Counted from the first letter of the stretch, positions 42,361-51,126 are shown. The stretch is 64,000 nucleotides of DNA from MA-ANB-1 sp965216445 (GCA_965216445.1 OZ244166.1:1364001-1428000); one strand, 5' to 3'. Numbers and translations: made by a program. Notes: generated by a model not told the origin, from the sequence alone.

Positions 42361-43107
42361 CGACCTTCGGTAGACGGATACGTGGCGTTCGGACTTGGCA
42401 TCAAAACGGCTCCGGTCGTACCACGCATATCGCTCTTCCAGGTGCAGACCCGCAAGTTGTGCCATCAGGTCGAGTTCGGCCGGCCATGCGAACCTAATAC
42501 CGACGGGCAGCATCGACACCTCCCCATCGCGGTGTTTCCAGATGAACTGGGTGTCAATTCGCTGTTCGACCGGGTCGAGAACGGATACCTCGTAATGCTC
42601 GGTGCCTTTATCGTCGAATTCTGACTCTGAGACGTACCGATGGTTTTCGTCGTATCGTTGGAGATCAGGCACAAAACACTCCAGCACAAAACAGCCATCT
42701 TCGGAAAGATGTTGAGCCACGTTGTGGAAGCATTCGACCTGACGGTCCTGCGTGGAGATAGCGAAGATGCTGTTGAATGCCACAAACACCAGCTCGAACG
42801 TACCCTGAACAGGCACTTCGACCATATCCCCGACCACCGATGTGATAGTCGCCCCATCAGCCTTTGACGACAGCTTGTCGATCATCGCTTGTGATATGTC
42901 CAATCCGGTGATGTCGAGCCCACGCTGTGCGAGCGGGATAGCAATCCGGCCGGTACCAACGGCCAGTTCAAGTACTCTTCCACCGCTGCCAGCAAATCCG
43001 GCGAGGAAGTCGACCGCTGCTGGGTCTAACGACGAGAAAACCTCGTCGTACTTGGCCGCCCACGCGTCTCCATAGCGTCTCTCGTCGAAGTCAGATTGAG
43101 CCGGCAT
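42358..43107 (-). CDS. Class I SAM-dependent methyltransferase
   Basis: A 249-residue methyltransferase: SAM motif I VLELAVGTGRIAIPLA, acidic loop LDISQAMID, then TITSVVGDMVEVPV and VFVAFNSIFAIS. The SAM-binding core is complete; the acceptor is unknown. TAATCT lies 7 nt before the ATG (43115-43120). Confidence 0.88.
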   Translation of the reverse strand: MPAQSDFDERRYGDAWAAKYDEVFSSLDPAAVDFLAGFAGSGGRVLELAVGTGRIAIPLAQRGLDITGLDISQAMIDKLSSKADGATITSVVGDMVEVPVQGTFELVFVAFNSIFAISTQDRQVECFHNVAQHLSEDGCFVLECFVPDLQRYDENHRYVSESEFDDKGTEHYEVSVLDPVEQRIDTQFIWKHRDGEVSMLPVGIRFAWPAELDLMAQLAGLHLEERYAWYDRSRFDAKSERHVSVYRRS

Positions 43108-43152
43108 CGCTCGGAGATTACTGATTCCTTGTCTTTCGTTCGGAGGGATTCG

Positions 43153-43503
43153 CTAACCCACCGAAACGGGCTCCAGCTCCTCGACTTCCAGCACATTCAC
43201 CTGTTCTGCAACAACCTCGAGCCTGCTCCGTCGACCGTCAGGGCTCTCCCAAAACCTGCGCTGAACTGAACCGCACACCCAAATGCGACCACCCTTCGCC
43301 CCAGGCTGTGCGACCGCGGCATCGGTTGGATCCCAAAGAGTGACCGGGATCACATCAACTCTCCTTCGCGGTACTTCGGAACGGGTCGTGACGAGGTATC
43401 TGATCAGGCGCGTACCGGAATCAAACACTCGGATTTCTGGCTCAGTGGCCATCCGACCACACAGAACCACCAAGTTGAGGTCCATCTCCTCGGGCTTGGT
43501 CAT
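43153..43503 (-). CDS. Single-stranded DNA-binding protein, short form
   Basis: About 116 residues from ATG 43503, preceded by GAGGGGAGAAAG as ribosome-binding site. An OB fold is visible: LNLVVLCGRMATEPEIRVFD, RLIRYLVTTRS, DVIPVTLWDP, GGRIWVCGSVQRRFWES and VVAEQVNVLE. The usual acidic DDDIPF-type C-terminal tip for partner binding is absent, so it is probably a second, auxiliary SSB rather than the essential one. Confidence 0.85.
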   Translation of the reverse strand: MTKPEEMDLNLVVLCGRMATEPEIRVFDSGTRLIRYLVTTRSEVPRRRVDVIPVTLWDPTDAAVAQPGAKGGRIWVCGSVQRRFWESPDGRRSRLEVVAEQVNVLEVEELEPVSVG

Positions 43504-43610
43504 ACTTTCTCCCCTCAAAACATCGGGGAAGCGCATGCTGGGATTGTGCAGTGGACGTGGGACAGGTTTCTAGTGGTACGCGTCTTGTACTGTTCGTACA
43601 CTTCCCACCC

Positions 43611-44174
43611 ATGGTGCAACATCTCGGTCCCGATCGACGCGACGAAGTAGTGGAGGTGCTGGTCAAATCCTTTTGGACCTATCCGACCATGGCCTACATG
43701 CTTGGCAACAACGGTGACCACGACATTGTTGAACTGACCACGCTCATCGGAATGTTTGTCGACGGAAGATACGGGCGCGACTCTCCGGTCCTGGGTGTTG
43801 ACGCAGAGAACCAGCTCGCGGCAATTGCCCTGGTGGACTATCCGGCCAGAAGATCCGCTATCGAACCCTATCGCTCTCGAATGCTCGAGGCACTTGCATT
43901 GCTAGGTGAGGATGTTGAGGCCAGGATCGACGCTTTCAGCCAGGCTTCAGCCGACTTCGAGCCCAAGGCACCTCATTACTACATCGGCATGCTCGGAGTA
44001 CTCCCCGAGTTCCAAGGTCAAGGGCTGGCGAGAACGCTGGTCAACGAAGTGGTTTTCATGAGTGAAGCGGACGATGAGTCGGAATCGGTTTGTCTCACCA
44101 CTGAAGCCGAGGGGAATCTCGCCATCTATCAGGCTCTCGGGTTCGGCATCGTCGGTGATATCACTGTCAACTAG
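43611..44174 (+). CDS. GNAT-family N-acetyltransferase
   Basis: About 187 residues from ATG 43611 (MVQHLGPDRRDEVVEV); the frame is open to 43551 but those residues look unconstrained. Features: VEVLVKSFWTYPTMAYML, acetyl-CoA motif LGVLPEFQGQGLARTLVNEV, then VCLTTEAEGNLAIYQALGF. This pattern is typical of the puromycin-N-acetyltransferase-like GNAT group; substrate unknown. Confidence 0.85.
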   Translation: MVQHLGPDRRDEVVEVLVKSFWTYPTMAYMLGNNGDHDIVELTTLIGMFVDGRYGRDSPVLGVDAENQLAAIALVDYPARRSAIEPYRSRMLEALALLGEDVEARIDAFSQASADFEPKAPHYYIGMLGVLPEFQGQGLARTLVNEVVFMSEADDESESVCLTTEAEGNLAIYQALGFGIVGDITVN

Positions 44175-44224
44175 TTGCGGAGTTGGACGCTGGTCCGAGC
44201 CAGCTGACGCCGGTAGTCAGGGTC

Positions 44225-44977
44225 TTAGGCCTCGAGCAGCGCTTGTCGTAGGTCCTCCACGCCCTCAAACTCCAGGTCGTGCGACTCGAGAGCGGAGACG
44301 ATCTTGTTACCCGCTTCGAGGTCTCCGGCTTCGATGGCCGCTCGCGCAGCAACAAACCAACGGCGAGTTTCACCAGGTGAGGGGTTAGCAACGAGCCTCT
44401 TGGGCTTCACCACGTTCCAAGCGTCACGTGGTCGTCCCTCGTCGAGGAGAAACGATCCGTACACGACTCGTGCCTCGTTGTCGATGGTCTGGGAAACGTC
44501 GAAGTCGCGGAACTTGTCCCATTCGCGGGTGACGTCGGACTTGCGACCCAAGGCCCGCAAACAATCCATCTCCACTGGAAAATGAATCATGTCACCGGTC
44601 ATACGTCGGAACGTTCTCAGTTCCTTCAGAGACTCGTCCCAGTTTCCAGAGCGATAGGCGGCCAGACCGTAAAGCTCGCGGATCACCGAAGACTTCGGTG
44701 AGAGACTCTTGGCCTTTCGGAGATGAGGCAATGCGGCTGGATATCTCTCGTCAGCGTATTGGTCAACCGCCTGCGACAACTCCTTGATGGCCGGCTCCCG
44801 CCGATCCTTTGGTGTGGAACGTTGGATCTCGTCGGTCACCCACTTGGGGAGTTGACCGGAGGAAACCGAGGTCATTGAGCGACTTTGACGATGCTCGGGT
44901 CGGCCACGGTTGTACCCGCCAGACCGACCCTGACGGTCTCCACCACGTGAATTGTTTCTGTCTGATCGATGACCCAC
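44225..44977 (-). CDS. Tetratricopeptide-repeat protein
   Basis: About 250 residues. The start is set at GTG 44977 because AAGGAG ends 5 nt upstream; earlier in-frame codons lie in the rRNA terminator hairpin. An Arg/Gly/Ser-rich basic N-terminus (GHRSDRNNSRGGDRQGRSGG) precedes an alpha-solenoid of TPR-like repeats (AVDQYADERYPAALPHLRKA, LYGLAAYRSGNWDESLKEL). Such proteins mediate protein-protein contacts. No promoter is evident between the duplicated 5S and this gene, so it may be expressed by read-through. Confidence 0.78.
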   Translation of the reverse strand: MGHRSDRNNSRGGDRQGRSGGYNRGRPEHRQSRSMTSVSSGQLPKWVTDEIQRSTPKDRREPAIKELSQAVDQYADERYPAALPHLRKAKSLSPKSSVIRELYGLAAYRSGNWDESLKELRTFRRMTGDMIHFPVEMDCLRALGRKSDVTREWDKFRDFDVSQTIDNEARVVYGSFLLDEGRPRDAWNVVKPKRLVANPSPGETRRWFVAARAAIEAGDLEAGNKIVSALESHDLEFEGVEDLRQALLEA

Positions 44978-44995
44978 ATCGACTCCTTGCATACA

Positions 44996-45066
44996 AAGAA
45001 GGGCCGCCAACGTTAGGAGTCCGTCAACAACTATGTATCGACGGAGAGACTCCCGTTGGCAGCCCT
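44996..45066 (-). terminator. Terminator-like long hairpin after the duplicated 5S
   Basis: GGGCUGCCAACG (45065-45054) pairs with CGUUGGCGGCCC (45012-45001); an inner GGAGUC/GACUCC pairing extends the stem. Only a weak U-tract (UUCUUUG) follows. Its sequence differs from the intact operon's terminator. Confidence 0.6.
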
Positions 45067-45077
45067 TCGACATTTAT

Positions 45078-45195
45078 GTCCGGCAGTGACCTACTCTCCC
45101 AGGGGACTGCTCCCCAAGTACCATCGGCGCAGACGGGTTTCACTTCCGTGTTCGGAATGGGAACGGGTGGTTCCCCGTCGCTAACGCCACCGGAC
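45078..45195 (-). rRNA. rrf: 5S rRNA, duplicated copy
   Basis: A full-length second 5S gene, differing from the intact-operon copy at about five positions (one near the 3' end, the rest near the 5' third). Closing helix ends GUCCGG/CCGGAC are kept. It lies behind a truncated 23S fragment with its own terminator hairpin, so it can only be transcribed if a promoter or read-through reaches it. Function uncertain. Confidence 0.8.
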
Positions 45196-45263
45196 AAATC
45201 TTCTAGTGCACGGCTTCCCGAGCACTCCATAGCGAGCACATCAAAATTATCTACGGATTCAAT

Positions 45264-45554
45264 TCCAAGCCCTCGGCCTATTAGTACCAGTCCGCTGAAC
45301 GCATTGCTGCGCTTACACGTCTGGCCTATCAACCTGGTCTTCTACCAGGGGCCTTAACCCTTTCGGGTGGGAAATCTCATCTCGAGGTGGGCTTCGCACT
45401 TAGATGCCTTCAGCGCTTATCCCGTCCAGACTTAGCCAATGAGCCGTGCACTTGGCAGTACAACTCACACACCAGAGGTCTGTCCACCCCGGTTCCTCTC
45501 GTACTAGGGGCAGCTCCTCTCAAATTTCCTACGCTTGCGGCGGATAGGGACCGA
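45264..45554 (-). pseudogene. Truncated 23S rRNA 3' fragment
   Basis: About 290 nt matching the 3' end of the 23S gene including the sarcin-ricin loop, but cut off upstream. One A is inserted in the loop region (AGGAACCGG instead of AGGACCGG in the sense strand). The 3' half of the pre-23S processing stem is retained (CATAGCGAGCACA on the plus strand at about 45227), showing that the whole 3' border was copied. Confidence 0.9.
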
Positions 45555-45612
45555 CAGTTTTGTTACTCCCAGCATCCTCAAGTGGGCCAGAGGAGTATGG
45601 TCGGGATGAGGG

Positions 45613-46020
45613 GTGTCCCAGACAATGAAACCCAAAGAAAGACTAGTCATCGGTGTCATCGATGATGTGCCTCTATTCCGGTGCGGCTTGGTATCCGGGC
45701 TCTCAGAGTCTGGGTTCGAAACGAAAGGCACTGACCGTCTCGAAGTTCTAGTTGGGTGGGCGCTTCGAGGCGACCCGTGCGTCATTATCACTTCCGCCAA
45801 GTTTTATCGCGACTGTCACTACTGGCGGCAATCCAATTCCTCGGGGACTCATCTAATAGCTCTCGCCTGCCCTCGGTCGCCCGCAGATTCCCTCGAGGCA
45901 CTTCGCTACGGCTTTAGTGCGATCATTTCTCGATGTGAGCCTATCGAGGTGTATCCATTTGTGATTGACCAAGCTATCAATGGAAATGCGGCCGTACTAG
46001 GACAGTCTGCAGCAACGTGA
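45613..46020 (+). CDS. Receiver-like protein without phospho-acceptor Asp or output domain
   Basis: A 135-residue protein (GTG 45613, or ATG 45625). The N-terminus LVIGVIDDVPLFRCGLVSGL is a response-regulator receiver start, with DALRYG-like EALRYGFSAIISR near the end of the domain. The position of the phospho-acceptor holds Thr (GDPCVIITSAKF) instead of Asp, and no DNA-binding domain follows. It is therefore a pseudo-receiver, perhaps a stand-alone interaction module or a truncated LuxR-type regulator. It lies between two rRNA repeats, opposite in direction to the rRNA, and overlaps the next gene by 4 nt (GTGA). Confidence 0.65.
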   Translation: MSQTMKPKERLVIGVIDDVPLFRCGLVSGLSESGFETKGTDRLEVLVGWALRGDPCVIITSAKFYRDCHYWRQSNSSGTHLIALACPRSPADSLEALRYGFSAIISRCEPIEVYPFVIDQAINGNAAVLGQSAAT

Positions 46021-46754
46021 TCTCAAGTATTGGGTCGAGCCACAGCTCGTTTGGGGCCAAAAGACTTGGGATCTTTGCACTCGCAGTAGCTTCAGTGATT
46101 GCAAGCTGTACAAACGATGTAGGTCGCAGCCCGACGCCCGAAACGAACACGCGTCAGCCCACTACGACAAAAGGGGGGCCGGGAGTCTCAGCCGGCCCGG
46201 AAGGGACTGTCATCATATCACCGCCCAATCGCGCCCTATTCGAGAGAACGTGTGACAGCCTGGTGGGCGACGGTATCCCGCAGGGAGTCTCTAGCCTAAC
46301 TATTGGCCCCATCAGCTTTCTCGACCTCGATCTCCGTGAAGCCGAAGAGATCGATCTGTCGTATTTTGAGCCCAATTCCGTGGGCGAATATGAGGGGATC
46401 AAACACGTTGTGGTCGTGTCTGACGAGGCCGTCGGACCTGTTTTGATTGAGATCGACAACGATTCGATCTCAGCAGCCCGCCTCCTCTACGACCCAAACC
46501 GGAGAGGGCCCTGGAAGCCAGAGCGTGGAGACAGAATGGTCGAATTTGAAGTCTGCGAGGGGCTCGATGCCCAATACAACGGCGGGTTTCTCGTCATGGA
46601 GCCGACCTGCGTTAAACTCTTGATCACCGACCTCGGCAGACCTAACGGCAGTTGGTCCACGCAAGTACCCTTCGGAGTGAGCGGTACAGCCTGTTCCGAA
46701 ATGAGATCGCGACAGATCCTGGTTGTTTTGCCCCAAATTGGCCTCAAACCTTGA
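46017..46754 (+). CDS. Lipoprotein of unknown function in the rRNA-flanked islet
   Basis: A 245-residue protein with a hydrophobic N-terminal segment (LGIFALAVASVIASC) ending in the lipobox IASC, then a Thr/Pro-rich linker and an exported domain with several Cys (ERTCDSLVGDG, EFEVCEGL, MEPTCVKLLITD, SGTACSEM). No family recognised. It starts with GTG overlapping the previous gene and ends just before the terminator of the rRNA operon, which points the other way. Confidence 0.65.
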   Translation: MISSIGSSHSSFGAKRLGIFALAVASVIASCTNDVGRSPTPETNTRQPTTTKGGPGVSAGPEGTVIISPPNRALFERTCDSLVGDGIPQGVSSLTIGPISFLDLDLREAEEIDLSYFEPNSVGEYEGIKHVVVVSDEAVGPVLIEIDNDSISAARLLYDPNRRGPWKPERGDRMVEFEVCEGLDAQYNGGFLVMEPTCVKLLITDLGRPNGSWSTQVPFGVSGTACSEMRSRQILVVLPQIGLKP

Positions 46755-46791
46755 GTAAGAAAAAGGGCCACCAGCAACGCTGGTGGCCCTT
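46755..46791 (-). terminator. Intrinsic terminator of the rRNA operon
   Basis: AAGGGCCACCAGC / GCTGGTGGCCCTT form a perfect 13-bp stem with a 3-nt loop, followed in the minus-strand transcript by UUUUUCUUACU. It starts 10 nt after the 5S gene. Confidence 0.88.
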
Positions 46792-46801
46792 CGACGTTTA
46801 T

Positions 46802-46919
46802 GTCCGGCGGTGACCTACTCTCCCAGGGGACTGCTCCCCAAGTACCATCGGCGCAGACGGGTTTCACTTCCGTGTTCGGAATGGGAACGGGTGGTTCCCC
46901 ATCGCTTTCGCCACCGGAC
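46802..46919 (-). rRNA. rrf: 5S rRNA of the intact operon
   Basis: About 118 nt with complementary ends (GTCCGG/CCGGAC), the conserved CCGAAC loop and a normal position behind 23S. The strong terminator follows after 10 nt. Confidence 0.93.
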
Positions 46920-46952
46920 AAATCTTCAAGTGTCGGGGCAACCCGAGCACTC

Positions 46953-46965
46953 CATAGCGAGCACA
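46953..46965 (-). other. 3' arm of pre-23S processing stem
   Basis: Sense strand UGUGCUCGCUAUG pairs perfectly with CAUAGCGAGCACA before the 23S 5' end (51097-51109). Typical RNase III-type processing helix. Confidence 0.75.
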
Positions 46966-47206
46966 TCAAAATTATCTACGGATTCAATTCCAAGCCCTCG
47001 GCCTATTAGTACCAGTCCGCTGAACGCATTGCTGCGCTTACACGTCTGGCCTATCAACCTGGTCTTCTACCAGGGGCCTTAACCCTTGCGGGTGGGAAAT
47101 CTCATCTTGAGGTGGGCTTCGCACTTAGATGCCTTCAGCGCTTATCCCGTCCAGACTTAGCCAATGAGCCGTGCACTTGGCAGTACAACTCACACACCAG
47201 AGGTCT

Positions 47207-47237
<31 letters not shown>

Positions 47238-47261
47238 CTCCTCTCAAATTTCCTACGCTTG

Positions 47262-47389
<128 letters not shown>

Positions 47390-47903
47390 AAACACCCCCG
47401 TCGATATGGACTCTTGGGGGGTATAAGCCTGTTATCCCCGGAGTACCTTTTAGCCGTTGAGCCATGGCGCACCCACGTGCCACCATGGGATCACTAATCC
47501 CGACTTTCGTCCCTGCTCGACTAGTAAGTCTCGCAGTCAAGCTCTCTTGTGCATTTACACTCGTCGTCTGATTGCCGACCAGACTGAGAGAACCTTTGGG
47601 CGCCTCCGTTACATTTTAGGAGGCCACCGCCCCAGTGAAACTGCCTACCAGACACTGTTCCCGATCCAGATAATGGACCCGGGTTAGATGGCCGTCATAT
47701 GAAGGGTGGTATTTCAACGTTGACTCCACGAAAGCTAGCGCCTCCGCTTCTCAGTCTCCCACCTATCCTGCACATCACATGCCAGACACCAATGTCAAGC
47801 TACAGTAAAGGTTCCGGGGTCTTTCCGTCCTGCCGCAAGTAGTGAGCATCTTTACTCACACTGCAATTTCGCCGAGTCTCTGGTTGAGACAGTACCCAAG
47901 TCG

Positions 47904-47950
<47 letters not shown>

Positions 47951-48258
47951 CTTCTGTTACTTATACCTATATCGAATGCACGTTTTCGACAGGCGGATCG
48001 GTCATTTCTGCCGATCTCCCTACGTCGCCGCAGGGGTCGGACCATATCTTCATCTCAAGAGAGATGGCTGGCGTATGGTCTCTGAGGATTCCCGAGCTGG
48101 GCTCGGGCCTTTCCTGCTGATTGTCCGCACCGTCGGATTTTCACTGCGCAATGCGCTAGTACCGAACGGATACTCGGAGTTTCCAGCATATGGCCAGCTG
48201 CGCTCACCATCGTCGCCGATGGGAGGGGCAGCACCTCATTCCTTAAGAGGATTTCTCT
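47951..48258 (-). mobile_element. Group I intron in 23S after U1931 (E. coli numbering), no ORF
   Basis: 308 nt between CCTAAGGT and AGCGAAATTCC, both conserved 23S sequence. The catalytic core is recognisable: AATCAGCAGG (P/J region), CCTCAGAGACCATA (R) and AAGATATGGTCC (S), and the last base is G. It shares long blocks with the neighbouring intron and carries a short hairpin (CCCGAGC/GCTCGGG) where the other has its endonuclease ORF. The internal guide is poor: the best pairing with the 5' exon puts a C, not G, opposite the splice-site U. Confidence 0.85.
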
Positions 48259-48278
48259 ACCTTAGGACCGTTATAGTT
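48259..48278 (-). other. 20-nt 23S exon between the two introns
   Basis: Sense sequence AACTATAACGGTCCTAAGGT, the strand of helix 69 to 71 that is also the core of the known I-CeuI recognition site. Both splicing events must join this micro-exon for a working ribosome. Confidence 0.9.
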
Positions 48279-49007
48279 CTGTTATTCCCCATGTCGCCAT
48301 GAGGCATGGACCATATCTTCATCCCTGCGCTTTAATCAGGGAGCCTTGCGTATGGCCTCTGAGGATTCCCATTCCTCGAGTAGTTGCCCGATCTCTTCAT
48401 CGGTTCGCCTCCTCTTTCCACCCCTATTCATGGGGCTTCGAAGTCTGACGATCCTTCTGAGACCGGCCGGCGAAAGGTGTTCGCCTGACTGGACTAGATG
48501 CGTGATTGCGGTGAATGTCTCAAGGTCATTCGCCTTCGAACCTCTGAGCGGAAACCGCTCGAAGAACGGGAAGACCCGTTCGATAAGGTCGGAAGGTCTT
48601 GTAACCTCGAAATAGACGACGCTGTCTCGCCTCTCTCTCACCGTGCCGCAGCCAAAGACCTCCTGGAGCATTTCCGGGTGGCTTCTGCCTATTTGCGATA
48701 CGTTGAACGAGAGACCAGCTCTCAGTGGCATCGTACGATCTCGTTCTCGACGGATTGGGACGTTAAAGCTTCCCTCTCCGTCGACGAACCCCGCCACGTA
48801 GTGGCCGAGATCATCTGGGATTCGGTCCAGCCAACTCAATGGAGTGGGCCTTTCCTGCTGATTGACCGCACCGGATAGGTTTTCACTACTCATGTCTCGA
48901 CCTACGAAGAGGGTGTGACATGAATGAGTACTACCGGATACTCGGTGTTTCCAGCATATAGCAAGGTTTGATCTGGAGAGTTACCTCTCCAGAGCCGCAA
49001 CTCGATT
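48279..49007 (-). mobile_element. Group I intron in 23S helix 69 (after U1911, E. coli numbering) with homing endonuclease ORF
   Basis: 729 nt between GGCCGT and AACTATAACGG. The internal guide sequence GCGGCU near the intron start pairs with the exon end GGCCGU through the expected U-G wobble at the splice site. Core elements AATCAGCAGG, CCTCAGAGGCCATA and AAGATATGGTCC are present and the intron ends in G. The LAGLIDADG ORF fills the loop of the peripheral stem flanked by GGCCCA and TGGGAATCC (probable P6), its ends running into the core. Confidence 0.9.
48336..48893 (-). CDS. LAGLIDADG homing endonuclease encoded in the 23S intron
   Basis: A 185-residue protein with one LAGLIDADG motif as YVAGFVDGEGSF (about residue 32-43) and a second-half pattern LSFNVSQIGRSHPEML, GCGTVRERRDSVVYFEV and HLVQSGEHLS typical of single-motif enzymes, which act as homodimers. 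It should cleave intronless 23S genes near the insertion site and so spread the intron, or it may help splicing as a maturase. The N-terminal codons overlap the intron core element AATCAGCAGG and the C-terminal ones overlap CCTCAGAGG. Codon constraint from the RNA fold explains the atypical ends. Confidence 0.9.
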   Translation of the reverse strand: MSSENLSGAVNQQERPTPLSWLDRIPDDLGHYVAGFVDGEGSFNVPIRRERDRTMPLRAGLSFNVSQIGRSHPEMLQEVFGCGTVRERRDSVVYFEVTRPSDLIERVFPFFERFPLRGSKANDLETFTAITHLVQSGEHLSPAGLRRIVRLRSPMNRGGKRRRTDEEIGQLLEEWESSEAIRKAP

Positions 49008-50501
49008 ACGGCCGCCGTTTACTGGGGCTTAGTTTCAAAGCTTCGCCGAAGCTAACCCATCCACTTAACCTTCCAGCACCGGGCAGGCGTCACAGGATAT
49101 ACATCGTCTTGCGACTTAGCATCCTGCTGTGTTTTTGGTAAACAGTCGCTTGGGTCTGGTTTCTGCGGCCCCCTCAAGCTACGGACGCGAAGTCCTTCAC
49201 TTTACCGGGGCGCTCCTTCTCCCGAAGTTACGGAGCTATTTTGCCGAATTCCTTAACCAGAGTTAACTCGCTCGCCTTGGTATTCTCTACCTGTCCACCT
49301 GTGTCGGTTTGGGGTACGGGCACCTTATGTGCTCGCTAGAAGTTTTTCTTGGAGGCATGGCTTCAACAACTTCACCTAATTCGGCTCGGCATCACGCCTC
49401 AGACTTAATGAGATCCGGATTTACCTGGATCTCGTCTACACGCTTGCCCCAGGAACTACCATCGCCTGGGTTTGTTTAGCCTTCCCCGTCACTCCATCGC
49501 TGGCCTAATAATGGCTGGGTCGGTAGGCCCCGAAGGGCTTTCCTTAGCAAACCATGTTCGGCCGGGACGCTCATAAAGTGGTACCGGAATATCAACCGGT
49601 TATCCATCGATTACGCCTCTCGGCCTCACCTTAGGTCCCGACTTACCCTGGGCGGACGAACCTTCCCCAGGAACCCTTGGACATTCGGCGGAAGAGATTC
49701 TCACTCTCCATTCGCTACTCATGCCGGCATTCGCACTCGTGACGCCTCCACGGCTGGCTTTCGCCGCCGCTTCAATGGCGACACGACGCTCCCCTACCAC
49801 TCCAACGTAAACGTTGAAATCCGTAGCTTCGGCGGTGTACTTGAGCCCCGTTACATCTTCCGCGCAGAATCACTCGACCAGTGAGCTGTTACGCACTCTT
49901 TAAATGGTGGCTGCTTCTAAGCCAACATCCTGGCTGTTTGAGCAACTCCACATCGTTTCCCACTTAGTACACACTTAGGGGCCTTAGCTGACGATCTGGG
50001 TTGTTTCCCTTGCGACCACGAAGCTTATCCCTCGTAGTCTGACTGCCGTACTTGGCACATTGGGATTCGGAGTTTGACTGAATTCGGTAAGCTTGTAGGC
50101 CCCCTAGTCCAATCAGTGCTCTACCCCCAATGCGGAACGTACGACGCTAGCCCTAAAGCTATTTCGGGGAGAACCAGCTATCACCGAGTTTGTTTGGCCT
50201 TTCACCCCTATCCACAGGTCATCCCCCAAGTTTTCAACCTTGGTGGGTTCGGGCCTTCACGAGGTCTTACCCTCGCTTCACCCTGCCCATGGATAGCTCA
50301 CTCGGTTTCGGGTCTACGGCATGCGACTGGACGCCCTATTAAGACTCGCTTTCGCTTCGGCTACGGCTCACGCCTTAACCTTGCCACATACCGGTAACTC
50401 GCCGGCTCATTCTTCAAAAGGCAGGCGGTCACAATGTCCGAAGACATCGCTCCCACTGCTTGTAAGTCAATGGTTTCAGGTACTATTTCACTCCCCTCGC
50501 C

Positions 50502-50532
<31 letters not shown>

Positions 50533-51096
50533 AGTCCGCTATCGGTCGCTAGAAAGTACTTAGCCTTACGAGGTGGTCCTCGCAGATTCACACGGAATAT
50601 CCTCCGTGATACTTGGGAACACCAATCAGAAGTGCGATCAGTTTTCGTCTAAAGGGCTATTACCCTCTGTGGCCCAGCTTTCCAGCTGTGTTCGACTAAC
50701 CGCCGCATTTGTAACTTCTGCTCTGTTCCGGTGAACAGAGACATGGGTCCCACGACCCCCACACAGCAACGCCACCGGGCTATCACACTGCATGGGTTTA
50801 GGCTCTACCCGTTTCGCTCGCCACTACTCAGGGTGTCGCTATTGCTTTCTTTTCCTCAGAGTACTGAGATGTTTCAGTTCCCCTGGTTACCTCTACTGGC
50901 CCTATGTGTTCAGACCAGAGTGACTGGGCATGACCCCAGCCGGGTTTCCCCATTCGGACATCCTCGGTTCAACGCTTGCTTGACAGCTTCCCGAGGCTTT
51001 TCGCAGCCTGCCACGTCCTTCATAGGCTTCTAGCGCCAAGGCATTCACCATTGACTCTTAGTAGCTTGGAATATAGAGAATCCAAGACAATTAATT

Positions 51097-51109
51097 TGTG
51101 CTCGCTATG
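51097..51109 (-). other. 5' arm of pre-23S processing stem
   Basis: CAUAGCGAGCACA in the transcript, perfectly complementary to 46953-46965. Confidence 0.75.
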
Positions 51110-51126
51110 CAGTTCTCAAGTAGCCG

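Larger units (their letters stand above)
45062..45554. repeat. Direct repeat copy A of the rRNA operon 3' end
   Basis: About 490 bp almost identical to 46786-47280, covering the 5S gene, the 5S-23S spacer and the last 290 bases of 23S. Similarity stops abruptly after GGGACCGA at 45554. Differences include a few substitutions in 5S and an extra base in the sarcin-ricin-loop sequence. Confidence 0.9.

Noticed and set aside
45387..45665. Plus-strand frames across the rRNA repeats and the 23S/16S genes
   Set aside because: Translations of structural RNA antisense; identical frames recur in both repeat copies.
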